Assembly: GCA_026129255.1 (NCBI GenBank)
Contig: JAHCIJ010000001.1
Location: 372,001-436,000, forward strand
DNA length: 64,000 nucleotides
Direction of reading: 5' to 3'
Source: Anaerolineales bacterium
Lineage (GTDB): Bacteria > Chloroflexota > Anaerolineae > Anaerolineales > UBA11579
Positions 41,953-49,643 of this stretch are shown here, one piece after another (position 1 is the stretch's first letter; each line of letters opens with the position of its first letter). Made by a program: the position numbers and the translations under genes. The notes under the pieces were generated by a model. The model saw only the letters and a list, made by a program, of their open reading frames with translations. It did no database searches and was not told the DNA's origin.

Positions 41953-42921
41953 ATGCCCGTTTGGATCCTTTGGCTTGGAGTAGCGATCGCCATAACCCTC
42001 TTTGTCGTGGGCTTGGTGGTCACACTGCGCAGCGAACGCTCGTTGGTGGATCGGCGTCTCGAAGGCTACCTGGCAGAGAAACAGAGCAATCTGGAGCAGT
42101 CTGACCTGACCCAGACCAAAAGCTCTGCGCTCACTCAGTGGGTCAACGAGCGTGTCGCCACCACCAACTACGGCGATGATATTGCGCGCGAGCTGGCGCG
42201 GGCTGACCTCAAGCTCAAATCTGGTGAGTTCATCATCCTGATGGCATTTGCCAGCGTCTTTATGGGGTTGTTCAGCTTCTTTTTCTTTGATGGCTCGTGG
42301 TTTTTTGCGCTCATCGGCGCGATCTTTGGCATATTCATCCCGCGCATGTTCGTGGGCTTCAAGCAGGCCAAGCGCCTGGAGAAGTTCAGCGATCAGCTGC
42401 CGGATATGCTCAACTTGATGGTCAACGGCTTGCGCACCGGCTTCTCTGCCTTGCAGGCTATGGAAGCGGTCAGCCGCGAGCTGCCCTCGCCGATCAGCGA
42501 TGAGTTCCGCCGCGTAGTGCAGGAGATGCAGCTAGGCGTTTCGATGGAAACGGCGCTGGATAACCTGCAGCGCCGCATCGCCAGCGAAGACCTCGACCTG
42601 GCCATCACCGCCATCAACATCCAGCGTGAAGTGGGTGGCAACCTGGCGGAGATCCTCGATACCATCTCGCACACCGTGCGCGAGCGTATTCGTATCAAAG
42701 GTGAGATGCGTTCTATTACGGCGCAGGTCAAGTACTCTGGCCGCTTCCTGGCGCTCATGCCCGTGGCCTTGGGCCTGGCGCTGTGGGGCCTCAACCGTGA
42801 GTACATGATGGAATTTTTCCAGCCGCCCGTTTTGTGTGGCTATCTGATGCTGGGCGTTTCCGGCATTATGCTGGTGATCGGTTACTTTGTATTGGATAAG
42901 ATGAGCTCGGTAGAGATCTAG
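41953..42921 (+). CDS. tadB: Tad inner-membrane platform protein TadB
   Basis: 322 residues with an N-terminal helix, a central helix pair (ILMAFASVFMGLFSFFFF, FFALIGAIFGIFIPRMFV) and C-terminal helices. The type II secretion F domain is at about 135-260, with LPDMLNLMVNGLRTGFSALQAM and REVGGNLAEILDTISHTVRER. It forms the membrane platform with TadC. Starts 3 nt after cpaF. Confidence 0.93.
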   Translation: MPVWILWLGVAIAITLFVVGLVVTLRSERSLVDRRLEGYLAEKQSNLEQSDLTQTKSSALTQWVNERVATTNYGDDIARELARADLKLKSGEFIILMAFASVFMGLFSFFFFDGSWFFALIGAIFGIFIPRMFVGFKQAKRLEKFSDQLPDMLNLMVNGLRTGFSALQAMEAVSRELPSPISDEFRRVVQEMQLGVSMETALDNLQRRIASEDLDLAITAINIQREVGGNLAEILDTISHTVRERIRIKGEMRSITAQVKYSGRFLALMPVALGLALWGLNREYMMEFFQPPVLCGYLMLGVSGIMLVIGYFVLDKMSSVEI

Positions 42922-42923
42922 CC

Positions 42924-43865
42924 ATGATGTGGGTTGCGCTGCTGCTATTGTTTATCGTCGTCGCCGGGGCGGTGGCCCTGGTGGTGCTAGGCCTGCGTGA
43001 AAGCCGCGGCGGCGATACGCTCTCGCGCCGCCTGGCGGAGTATGCCGAGCGCGGTGAGATCACCAGCCTGGAGGAGATCGAGCTCTCCCAGCCTTTGATG
43101 GAACGTGTCATCTATCCTGCGGCGCAGCGCTTTGGCGAAATGGCCCAGCGCTTCACGCCGCAGAACGCCATCACCGAGACGCGCCGCCAGCTGGAGATGG
43201 CCAGTGCGCCCCGCTGGCTGGAGCCCACCATCTTCCTGGCATCCCGCCTGGTGTTTGGCCTGGGCCTCGGCGCGCTGATGTTCTTCGTCTTCTCGCTGTC
43301 GCCCACTACCTCGCCGTTTGCGCTGACCTCCATGCTCATCATTGGCGGCTCGATCTTCATTGGCTTCTTCCTGCCCAACATGCTGCTCAATCGCAATGTG
43401 CGCCGCCGCCAGACCGAGGTCACCAAGGCCATGCCGGATGCGATGGACTTGCTGACCATCTGTGTGGAAGCCGGCCTCGGCTTTGACGCCGCCATGCGCA
43501 AAGTGGTGGAGAAGTGGGATAACGACCTGGCACGCGCCTTTGCCCGCGTGCTGCAGGAGATCCAGCTCGGCAAACTGCGCCGTGAGGCGTTGCGTGACAT
43601 GTCGGCCCGCCTGGGCGTGGATGAGATCAACACCTTTGTTGCCGCCGTCATCCAGAGTGAGCAGTTGGGTGTGAGTATGGCGCGTGTGCTGCGTGTGCAG
43701 TCAGATGCTATGCGTATCAAACGCCGCCAGCGTGCGGAGGAAAACGCCCAGAAGGCCCCGGTGAAAATGCTGATGCCCATGGCGCTGCTCATCTTCCCCA
43801 CCATCATGATCATTTTGCTAGGCCCAGCCATTTTGCAGATCCTGCGCTCTGGCACATTTTTCTAA
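42924..43865 (+). CDS. tadC: Tad inner-membrane platform protein TadC
   Basis: 313 residues, 2 nt after tadB. N-terminal helix LLLLFIVVAGAVALVVL, two mid-chain helices and one C-terminal helix (LMPMALLIFPTIMIILL). The T2SF domain contains MPDAMDLLTICVEAGLGFDAAM and VIQSEQLGVSMARVLRVQSD. Last clear Tad gene; no tadD, tadE, tadF, secretin or peptidase follows. Confidence 0.93.
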   Translation: MMWVALLLLFIVVAGAVALVVLGLRESRGGDTLSRRLAEYAERGEITSLEEIELSQPLMERVIYPAAQRFGEMAQRFTPQNAITETRRQLEMASAPRWLEPTIFLASRLVFGLGLGALMFFVFSLSPTTSPFALTSMLIIGGSIFIGFFLPNMLLNRNVRRRQTEVTKAMPDAMDLLTICVEAGLGFDAAMRKVVEKWDNDLARAFARVLQEIQLGKLRREALRDMSARLGVDEINTFVAAVIQSEQLGVSMARVLRVQSDAMRIKRRQRAEENAQKAPVKMLMPMALLIFPTIMIILLGPAILQILRSGTFF

Positions 43866-43871
43866 GCCCAA

Positions 43872-44558
43872 ATGAGCAGAACACTGTGGTCTGCGGCAGC
43901 AGACTGGCTGTTTCCCCCGCGCTGCGGGGGTTGTCGCCGCCTGGGCAGCGCCTGGTGCGCAGAATGCCAGGCGCAGACGCAGCGAGTGTTGGCGCCCGTG
44001 TGCCCGCATTGCGGCTATCCGCTGCCAGAGCCGCAGGCCGAATGCCCGGGCTGTATGCCGCCCACGTTTGCCTTTGTGTCGGCGCGCGCCTGGGGCAGCT
44101 ACGCCGGCGCGCTGCGCCGCGCTATCCTCAAACTCAAGCACAAGCGCAACACCGCGCTCAGTAGGGCGCTCAGCCAGCCGCTGGCCGGGCTTTACCCGGC
44201 CAGCTGGCGTGTGGAAGGCGTGGTGCCTGTGCCGCTCAGCCCGCGCCGCCTGGCGCAGCGCGGCTACAACCAGGTGGAGCTGCTGGCCCGGCCACTGGCC
44301 GAGCAACTCGGCCTGCCGCTGGCGAGCGACGTGTTGCAGCGCCAGCGCGATACCCTGCCACAGATGGATCTGGACCTGCCGCAGCGCTGGGCCAATGTGA
44401 ATGATTCCTTCGCGGCCAGCCCGCTGGTAACCGGCCGCCGCCTGCTGTTGGTGGATGACATCATGACCAGCGGAGCCACGCTGCATGCAGCGGCACGCGC
44501 CTTGCGTGCGGCCGGCGCCCACAGCGTGTATGTCCTTACCCTGGCGCGCACTTTATGA
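43872..44558 (+). CDS. comF: ComF-family phosphoribosyltransferase-like protein
   Basis: 228 residues. N-terminal zinc-binding part with CGGC, CAEC, CPHC and CPGC pairs in the first 60 residues, and a C-terminal phosphoribosyltransferase fold with VVPVPLSPRRLAQRGYNQ and the PRPP loop LLLVDDIMTSGATLHAA. The family includes ComF of DNA uptake. It lies 6 nt after tadC, so it may be co-transcribed with pilus genes; a role in competence is inference. Confidence 0.92.
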   Translation: MSRTLWSAAADWLFPPRCGGCRRLGSAWCAECQAQTQRVLAPVCPHCGYPLPEPQAECPGCMPPTFAFVSARAWGSYAGALRRAILKLKHKRNTALSRALSQPLAGLYPASWRVEGVVPVPLSPRRLAQRGYNQVELLARPLAEQLGLPLASDVLQRQRDTLPQMDLDLPQRWANVNDSFAASPLVTGRRLLLVDDIMTSGATLHAAARALRAAGAHSVYVLTLARTL

Positions 44559-44589
44559 CAATTGCCCTATGTAAGCTGCACTAGCCTTT

Positions 44590-44598
44590 TGGTACACT
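44590..44598 (+). promoter_or_regulatory. Extended -10 promoter before hpf
   Basis: TGGTACACT (TG-n-TACACT, hexamer 44593-44598) lies 45 nt before the hpf start, with no good -35 box. The leader has a CT-rich stretch. Confidence 0.45.
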
Positions 44599-44643
44599 AG
44601 TTTTGAAGGTATCTCTCTCTCATTCTCACCCTGGAGGAACCCC

Positions 44644-45207
44644 ATGCTAAATGTCGAAATCTTCGGTCACGATCTCAAGGTAGACGAGACTTTGAATGAA
44701 TACGTTGAAGGACGCGCCTCCAAGCTCGACCGTTACATCAATGATCTTGAGGATGCGCGCATCGATCTGAGCCACCGCGCTTCGGCGCGCGAAGCCAACC
44801 ATCGCTACAAGGCACAGATCACGCTGCGCGGCAAGAAGTTCGTGCTACGTGCGGAGCAAAAGAGTGACCAGATCCAGGCTGCCTTTGACGCCGCGCTGGA
44901 GCGCATTCAGCGCCAGATCGAGCGTTACAAGGGCAAGCGCTACCGCGGCAAGGGCGATGGCGCCTCGATTAGTGATGAGGCTGTTGAAGAAGTAGCTGCA
45001 CTGTATGAGGACGAGCCGGAAGAGCAGGTGGTGCGCCGCAAGAAATTCCTGCTGCACCCGATGAATGAAGGCGAGGCCATCGAGCAGATGCGCCTGCTGG
45101 GCCATCAGAACTTCTTCGTCTTCTATGACATGGAGGCCAGCAGTGTTAGCGTGCTCTACCGGCGCGCCGATGGCGATTACGGTCTCATCAATACGGAACT
45201 CGCCTAA
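44644..45207 (+). CDS. hpf: Long-form ribosome hibernation promoting factor
   Basis: 187 residues, GGAGG 8 nt upstream. N-terminal S30AE domain (1-100: [29 protein letters not shown], then [21 protein letters not shown]). A linker leads to the C-terminal dimerisation domain: [34 protein letters not shown]. The long form dimerises 70S ribosomes into 100S particles in stationary phase. folE follows after 2 nt. Confidence 0.95.
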   Translation: MLNVEIFGHDLKVDETLNEYVEGRASKLDRYINDLEDARIDLSHRASAREANHRYKAQITLRGKKFVLRAEQKSDQIQAAFDAALERIQRQIERYKGKRYRGKGDGASISDEAVEEVAALYEDEPEEQVVRRKKFLLHPMNEGEAIEQMRLLGHQNFFVFYDMEASSVSVLYRRADGDYGLINTELA

Positions 45208-45209
45208 GT

Positions 45210-45839
45210 ATGGCCTCCGCTAAAAAAGTCTATGACGCGGCACAGCTGCTGGATGGCGTGGTGGATCAGCCCGCCATCCAGCAGGCGGTGACGCAGATCC
45301 TGGCCGCAGTGGGCGAGGACCCGCAGCGCGAGGGCTTGCTCAGCACGCCTGACCGTGTGGCGCGCGCCTACAGCGAGCTGCTGGCCGGTTACCGCACGGA
45401 CCCGGTGCAGCTCATCAACGACGCCTTGTTTGAGGTGGCGTACGATGACATGGTCATCGTACGCGATATTGAGTTTTTCAGCCTGTGCGAGCACCACATG
45501 CTGCCCTTCATTGGGCGCGCCCATGTGGCCTATATCCCCAATGGCAAAGTCATCGGCCTCTCCAAGATCCCGCGCATTGTGGATATGTTCTCCCGCCGTC
45601 TGCAGGTGCAGGAGCGTCTGACCCGTCAGGTGGCCGATTTCTTGTGTGACGCCATCAACCCGCTGGGGGCGGGGGTGGTAGTGGAGGCGCTGCACATGTG
45701 CTCCATGATGCGCGGCGTCAAAAAGCATGATGCCCGCATGACCACCTCCACAATGGTGGGCAGCTTCCGTAGCAACCCCTCCACCCGCCAGGAATTTATG
45801 GACAATCTGGCCCGCGGCGCCGAAAGGCTGAATTTCTAG
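45210..45839 (+). CDS. folE: GTP cyclohydrolase I
   Basis: 209 residues. The zinc site Cys and His are in [23 protein letters not shown], with the third ligand Cys in [36 protein letters not shown] and [14 protein letters not shown] complete the family signature. It converts GTP to 7,8-dihydroneopterin triphosphate, the first step of folate synthesis. It is 1.1 kb from folB and folK, which are on the opposite strand. Confidence 0.96.
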   Translation: MASAKKVYDAAQLLDGVVDQPAIQQAVTQILAAVGEDPQREGLLSTPDRVARAYSELLAGYRTDPVQLINDALFEVAYDDMVIVRDIEFFSLCEHHMLPFIGRAHVAYIPNGKVIGLSKIPRIVDMFSRRLQVQERLTRQVADFLCDAINPLGAGVVVEALHMCSMMRGVKKHDARMTTSTMVGSFRSNPSTRQEFMDNLARGAERLNF

Positions 45840-45862
45840 GCTAATTTCGGCGGCTGGCTGCG

Positions 45863-45915
45863 TTGTGAGCAACCTGCCTGTGTAGTATCATGATAGTAGT
45901 GACGTTTTGGTCACT
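45863..45915 (+). promoter_or_regulatory. Promoter and hairpin before the second pilin gene
   Basis: TTGTGA at 45863-45868, 17-nt spacer, TATCAT at 45886-45891; the latter is part of a TATCATGATA palindrome (45886-45895). A hairpin AGTGAC/GTCACT (45898-45915) follows, then CAGGAGG before the ATG at 45928. Confidence 0.55.
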
Positions 45916-45927
45916 CAGGAGGTCTCT

Positions 45928-46077
45928 ATGTGGACCAGAAAAAGCGAAGCCGGCCAGGGATTGGTGGAGTACGCTGTCATTATTGTCTTTTTGGCGATCC
46001 TAAGCATTGTTGCACTGACCTTTCTCGCAGATGGCATTACTAACAGCCTCTACGACACGGTCATCAACAGCCTATAA
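45928..46077 (+). CDS. Second Flp-type pilin
   Basis: 49 residues: leader MWTRKSEAG, then QGLVEYAVIIVFLAILSIVAL. Cleavage after Gly9 leaves Glu at position 5 and Tyr at 6, as in the pilin encoded at 37741. Strong AGGAGG ribosome binding site, own promoter and own terminator, so a monocistronic pilin gene 2 kb from the rest of the Tad locus. Could be a minor or alternative pilin. Confidence 0.9.
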   Translation: MWTRKSEAGQGLVEYAVIIVFLAILSIVALTFLADGITNSLYDTVINSL

Positions 46078-46095
46078 CCCATATGTATGCTTCAA

Positions 46096-46123
46096 AAAAA
46101 AGCCAGCAAGCGCTGGCTTTTTT
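46096..46123. terminator. Bidirectional terminator between flp2 and folK
   Basis: Stem GCCAGC (46102-46107) with GCTGGC (46112-46117), loop AAGC, flanked by six A on the left and six T on the right, so it works on both strands. It serves the second pilin gene (plus) and the folK operon (minus). Confidence 0.88.
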
Positions 46124-46613
46124 AGTTAAGTTGAATATCCGTACGTTGTGCAGGCTGCTGGCTGGCCAGCCGCTGTGCGGCCGCCGCCAGCGTCTCGCCG
46201 CTCTCGGCGTGAGTGAGTTCAGGCAGCAGCTCGCTCAGGGGCAGGGCGATGTGAGCAGCCAGCCATAGCTCAGGATCCAGCAACTCGTCGTCATACATCA
46301 GCAGGTCAAGATCCAGAGTGCGCGGGGCGTTGCGGTCAGCTGTGCGTACGCGGCCCTGGGCCGCTTCCAGCGGACGCAGCACCTGCGTCTTGAAGTCGTC
46401 GGCGGTGAGCTCCGTGCTCAGTGTGGCGGCCGCATTCAGGAACTGTGGCCCGTGAGTACCTAGCGGCGGCGAGCTCCACACGCTGGAGATGGCCAGCAGG
46501 CGTGTGCTGCCCGGCAAGCCGGGCTGGCTTAACGCCTGGATGGCCGCCTGCAGGTTGCGGGCGGGCTCAATGTTGGAGCCCAGCCCGATGTAGACCCGGT
46601 GCTGCTCAGTCAC
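46122..46613 (-). CDS. folK: HPPK, 2-amino-4-hydroxy-6-hydroxymethyldihydropteridine pyrophosphokinase
   Basis: 163 residues from GTG 46613, which lies inside the end of folB (8-nt overlap) and gives the family N-terminus HRVYIGLGSNIEPARNL. SSVWSSPPLGTHGPQFLNAA and the catalytic RNAPRTLDLDLLMYDDELL are clear, as is the HIALPLSELLPEL end. It transfers pyrophosphate from ATP to hydroxymethyl-dihydropterin. Confidence 0.94.
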   Translation of the reverse strand: MTEQHRVYIGLGSNIEPARNLQAAIQALSQPGLPGSTRLLAISSVWSSPPLGTHGPQFLNAAATLSTELTADDFKTQVLRPLEAAQGRVRTADRNAPRTLDLDLLMYDDELLDPELWLAAHIALPLSELLPELTHAESGETLAAAAQRLASQQPAQRTDIQLN

Positions 46614-46962
46614 CAGCTTTGCGCTTGATCTCAACGCCCACCGAAGCGGCAAAGCGCACTGCGCCGGGCTTCTCCACGCGCACCTTGGCAGCCTGCACGC
46701 CCGGCTGCGCCAGGCACAGCTTGGCAATGTCCTCGGCCAGCGCCTCCACGGTGAGGCGCTGGGCTGTCTCAGTGTGGGCGATGACCTGCTTGGCCACCGT
46801 GCGGTAGTTCACGCTGTGGTTGAGGTCGTCGGTATCGCCGGCCTGCTTCAGGTCAGCCTTGATCTCGATATTGATGAGGATGTCCTGGGGCGTGGTGCGC
46901 TCCCAGTCATTGATGCCAATGATGCCGCGTACTAACAGGTCTTTGATGATGAGCTTGTCCAT
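46606..46962 (-). CDS. folB: Dihydroneopterin aldolase
   Basis: 118 residues. MDKLIIKDLLVRGIIGINDWERTTPQ carries the family start with the active-site region GIxxxER, NHSVNYRTVAKQV and LTVEALAEDIAKLCL carrying the catalytic Glu, and VRVEKPGAVRFAASVGVEI with the conserved Lys. Converts dihydroneopterin to 6-hydroxymethyl-dihydropterin and glycolaldehyde. Coupled to folK by overlap and to the SDR gene upstream by a 2-nt gap. Confidence 0.95.
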   Translation of the reverse strand: MDKLIIKDLLVRGIIGINDWERTTPQDILINIEIKADLKQAGDTDDLNHSVNYRTVAKQVIAHTETAQRLTVEALAEDIAKLCLAQPGVQAAKVRVEKPGAVRFAASVGVEIKRKAGD

Positions 46963-46964
46963 GG

Positions 46965-47690
46965 CTATACCAGGTGGCGTCCTCCGTCCAGGTGAATGAT
47001 CTCGCCGGTGATGTAACTCGGCCCGGCGAGCAGAAAAAGCAGCGTTTGACTTACCTCGTCCAGCGTTGCCCAGCGCCCGGCGGGCACGTTCTCGAGAATG
47101 CCCTCGGCGCCGGCGCCATCACTGGGCGGTAAGATGGCGCCCAGTGCGATCGCGTTCACCGTGATGTTGGGCGCCATGGCAGCGGCCAGCGAGCGGGTGA
47201 GCCCGGCCAAGCCGACTTTGCTCACTGTGTAGGGCAAGTGGTCTGGCCCGGGGCGCGAGGCGCGCCAATCCAGCATATTGACGATGCGGCCCGGCGCGCC
47301 GCCCGCCGCCCGCCAGAAGGCCTGGCTGAGCAGGAAGGGGGCGGTGAGGTTGATCTCCAGGTGGCGCTGCCAGGCGGCCAAATCTGTATCCTGCAGCTTG
47401 AGGTCTTCAAAGATGGCCGCGCTGTTCACCAGTGCGAACAGCTTGCCGTACTGGCTGGCCTGCGGGATCAGTTGGCTGGCTTGCTGAGCATCGTTCAGGT
47501 CGGCTTGCAGCAGGTGAGCTGTAGCGCCGCTGGCCTGCAGCTCAGCTTGTAAGGCTGTAGCGTCGTTTTTGGAGTCGTTGTAATGGATGAGTAGGTTGCC
47601 CCCGGCGGCGGCTACGGCACGCGCCATGGCAGCGCCCAAGCGGACGGCGCCACCGGTAATGAGGATGTTTTTGCCTGCCAGTGTGCTCAT
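46965..47690 (-). CDS. Pteridine-reductase-like short-chain dehydrogenase
   Basis: 241 residues from ATG 47690 (an in-frame start at 47699 is possible). Rossmann fold. The nucleotide loop is TGGAVRLG: TGxxxRxG with Arg17, not the usual TGxxxGxG. The catalytic set is Asp141 (NMLDWRAS), Tyr154 and Lys158 (YTVSK), with Asp in place of the usual Ser. Both changes are the hallmarks of pteridine reductases PTR1 and FolM. Lying 2 nt upstream of folB-folK it probably reduces dihydropterin or dihydrofolate. No folA is seen in the window. FabG-like or sugar reductase roles are less likely. Confidence 0.85.
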   Translation of the reverse strand: MSTLAGKNILITGGAVRLGAAMARAVAAAGGNLLIHYNDSKNDATALQAELQASGATAHLLQADLNDAQQASQLIPQASQYGKLFALVNSAAIFEDLKLQDTDLAAWQRHLEINLTAPFLLSQAFWRAAGGAPGRIVNMLDWRASRPGPDHLPYTVSKVGLAGLTRSLAAAMAPNITVNAIALGAILPPSDGAGAEGILENVPAGRWATLDEVSQTLLFLLAGPSYITGEIIHLDGGRHLV

Positions 47691-47817
47691 GCAGGCCAAT
47701 TCTATCGTGGTGTGTTGGTTCAGACAGTTTCCGGGTCTTGTTAAGGCGCATTAAATTTCAGTTAGAGCAGGGTATGAGGCGCACAGGTGGCTGGGTGCAG
47801 GGGTTACTATCTCTGCG

Positions 47818-48366
47818 ATGCTTAGTATGCAATTTTCATTCACGTCTGCACATAACCGCATGCTGCTGTTGGCTGGGCTGCTATTGGCCAGCCTGCCGCT
47901 GGCCGCTTGCAGCGCGGCGCAGGCTCCTATCCTGCCCGAAGGGCAGATCCAGCTGGAAGCTGGCACGCGCATGGTGGCGGAGCAAACCGCCAGCCAACTG
48001 GTGGAGGCCACCGGGCTGCCTGCCATCCGCCCGGGCAGCCCAGACTTCCACGCCAGCCGGGTAGACGGGTTTATGCTGGCCTCTGGCCGCGTGCAATTGG
48101 TGGAATTCTTTGCCTACTGGTGCGCGGTGTGCAAGGCGGTTGCACCTACGGTGCACGGTTTGGAAGATATGTATGGCCAGCAGGTCAACTTTGTCTATCT
48201 GGACCGGGATGACCCGGCTACATTGCCCATTCAAGAGCAACTGGGCTATACCTACCAGCCGCATTTCTTTTTGATCGATGCCAATGGGGTCGTGCTGGCG
48301 CAATGGCGTGGCTACATTGATGGCCAGGAGTTGCACAGCGCCTTGGTGGATGCGCTCGGCCAGTAA
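47818..48366 (+). CDS. Thioredoxin-fold lipoprotein
   Basis: 182 residues from ATG 47818 (TACTAT ends 7 nt upstream; no Shine-Dalgarno); ATG 47827 also possible. Signal peptide with lipobox LPLAACS, so a membrane-anchored extracytoplasmic lipoprotein. The thioredoxin domain has the redox motif AYWCAVCKAVAP and a cis-Pro region TYQPHFFLIDANG. The active site CAVC differs from the usual CGPC. Possible role in extracytoplasmic disulfide chemistry together with the CcdA/TlpA genes at 53.3 kb. Confidence 0.88.
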   Translation: MLSMQFSFTSAHNRMLLLAGLLLASLPLAACSAAQAPILPEGQIQLEAGTRMVAEQTASQLVEATGLPAIRPGSPDFHASRVDGFMLASGRVQLVEFFAYWCAVCKAVAPTVHGLEDMYGQQVNFVYLDRDDPATLPIQEQLGYTYQPHFFLIDANGVVLAQWRGYIDGQELHSALVDALGQ

Positions 48367-48401
48367 ATTTGTTGTCTCACCAGGCAGCGTACAATACACG
48401 G

Positions 48402-49013
48402 ATGAACATCAAAGCAGTGATCTGGGACTTTGGCGGTGTGCTGGTGCGTACCGATGCCAACAACCGGCGCGATGCGCTGGCACAGCATGTAGGGCTGAGC
48501 CGTGAAGCACTGGAAGCCCGCGTCTTTGACGCCGACAATCGCCGCCAGGCGCAAATAGGCGCCGTGGATGGCGAGGTGTACCTGCAAGAAGTAGCCGCCG
48601 AGCTCGGCCTCAGTGTGGGGGAGCTGCGTCAAACCTTTTTTGGCGATGACCACCTGGACCAGACGCTGATGGCTTATATCCGCGCCCTGCGCCCGCAATA
48701 CCGGGTGGGGCTGCTCAGTAACGCCATGAACAATCTGCGTGAGGTGCTGCAAACGCAGTACCCGATCCTGGATGCCTTTGACACTCTGATCATTTCCGGC
48801 GAGGTGGGGGTGATGAAACCACACCCGGCCATCTACCTGCTGGCCGCCGAGCGCCTGGGGGTGCAGCCGGGCGAGGCCGTGTTTGTGGATGATTTTGAGC
48901 AGAACATTGCCGGAGCGCGCCAAGTTGGTATGCACACCGTGCACTTCCAAAGCCGTGAGCAGACCCTGCAAGCCCTTGGCGACTTGCTGGCGGCTGAGCA
49001 CCAAACCCAATAG
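48402..49013 (+). CDS. HAD-superfamily hydrolase
   Basis: 203 residues. The ATG at 48402 follows TACAAT (48390-48395) by 6 nt, so it is probably leaderless. Motif I is VIWDFGGVLVRTD, with a Gly-Gly in place of the usual DxDG second Asp (the DFGGV form is common in the HAD-IA branch). Motif II region LLSNAMNN, motif III Lys in VGVMKPHPAIYLLAAERLG and motif IV VFVDDFEQNIAGARQVGM. Probably a phosphatase or dehalogenase-like enzyme of the epoxide hydrolase N-terminal/YihX group; substrate unknown. Confidence 0.9.
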   Translation: MNIKAVIWDFGGVLVRTDANNRRDALAQHVGLSREALEARVFDADNRRQAQIGAVDGEVYLQEVAAELGLSVGELRQTFFGDDHLDQTLMAYIRALRPQYRVGLLSNAMNNLREVLQTQYPILDAFDTLIISGEVGVMKPHPAIYLLAAERLGVQPGEAVFVDDFEQNIAGARQVGMHTVHFQSREQTLQALGDLLAAEHQTQ

Positions 49014-49024
49014 CAAAAGACCCC

Positions 49025-49097
49025 TTGTCATTCTCAGCCACCCACGCTATACTCCTCGCATACCCCCCCCCCCCCCCCCATGGGGGTAGGGTATGCG
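49025..49097 (+). promoter_or_regulatory. csoR promoter and copper operator with C17 tract
   Basis: TTGTCA (49025-49030), 17-nt spacer, TATACT (49048-49053). The start-site region holds an inverted repeat CGCATACCC (49057-49065) / GGGTATGCG (49089-49097), with an unbroken run of 17 C (49063-49079) and GGGGG (49082-49086) inside. The ATACCCC...GGGGTA layout fits a CsoR operator; binding would block transcription until Cu(I) is sensed. Confidence 0.75.
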
Positions 49098-49121
49098 AAT
49101 GGGCGTTAGCCCAGAGGAGGC

Positions 49122-49394
49122 ATGATGAACCGAGAGCGTGTAAGCAAACGGCTCAAAACCATTGAAGGCCATGTGCGTGGTATTGAACGCATGGTGGATG
49201 AGGATGCGTATTGCATCGACATCATCCGCCAGATCCAGGCTACCCAAGCGGCGCTCAACAAGGTGAGCCAGATGGTGCTCGAGGAGCACATGCACTCCTG
49301 TGTGATCACGGCTGTGCGCGGCGAGGATGCCACGGAGCGCGAACGCGTTCTGGCAGAGATCGCCGAAGTCTATCAAGCAGCGATGAAGGTCTAG
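49122..49394 (+). CDS. csoR: Copper-sensing repressor CsoR
   Basis: 90 residues, GAGGAGG 3-6 nt upstream (ATG 49122 or 49125). All-helical DUF156 protein. Cu(I) ligands are visible: Cys in AYCIDIIRQIQA and His-Cys in EEHMHSCVITAV (the C-H-C set of CsoR). SKRLKTIEGHVRGIERMV is the conserved N-terminal helix. It binds the operator upstream and is released by Cu(I). First gene of csoR-copZ-copA. Confidence 0.94.
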   Translation: MMNRERVSKRLKTIEGHVRGIERMVDEDAYCIDIIRQIQATQAALNKVSQMVLEEHMHSCVITAVRGEDATERERVLAEIAEVYQAAMKV

Positions 49395-49415
49395 AAGACC
49401 GGAAGGAGAATTCCT

Positions 49416-49619
49416 ATGAACATGGTTGTCTATAGCGTTCCCAAGATCCACTGCGGCAATTGCACGCAGACCATCGAGAACGAACTGGCTGAGCTTCCCG
49501 GTGTGGAAGCCGTCAAGGCCAGCATCGAGGACCGCAAGGTGATGGTGCGCTTTTCTGAGCCTGCCACCGAAGAGTCTGTCAAAGCCCTGTTGACTGAGAT
49601 CAACTACCCGGCTGAGTAG
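49416..49619 (+). CDS. copZ: Copper chaperone CopZ
   Basis: 67 residues, GGAGAA 9 nt upstream. Single heavy-metal-associated domain with KIHCGNCTQTIENEL, where His replaces the more common Met before Cys. Binds Cu(I) through the CGNC pair and delivers it to CopA. 21 nt after csoR and 24 nt before copA. Confidence 0.94.
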   Translation: MNMVVYSVPKIHCGNCTQTIENELAELPGVEAVKASIEDRKVMVRFSEPATEESVKALLTEINYPAE

Positions 49620-49643
49620 AGCCAGCCAAGAAAGAAGTCGCTC

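Noticed and set aside
43872-44558. comF as proof of natural competence
   Set aside because: The ComF family is widespread in non-competent bacteria and no comEA or comEC is seen here.
46722-46727. Longer N-terminus for folK starting at 46727
   Set aside because: The extra residues are an out-of-phase reading of folB; the family starts next to GLGSN, so GTG 46613 is used.
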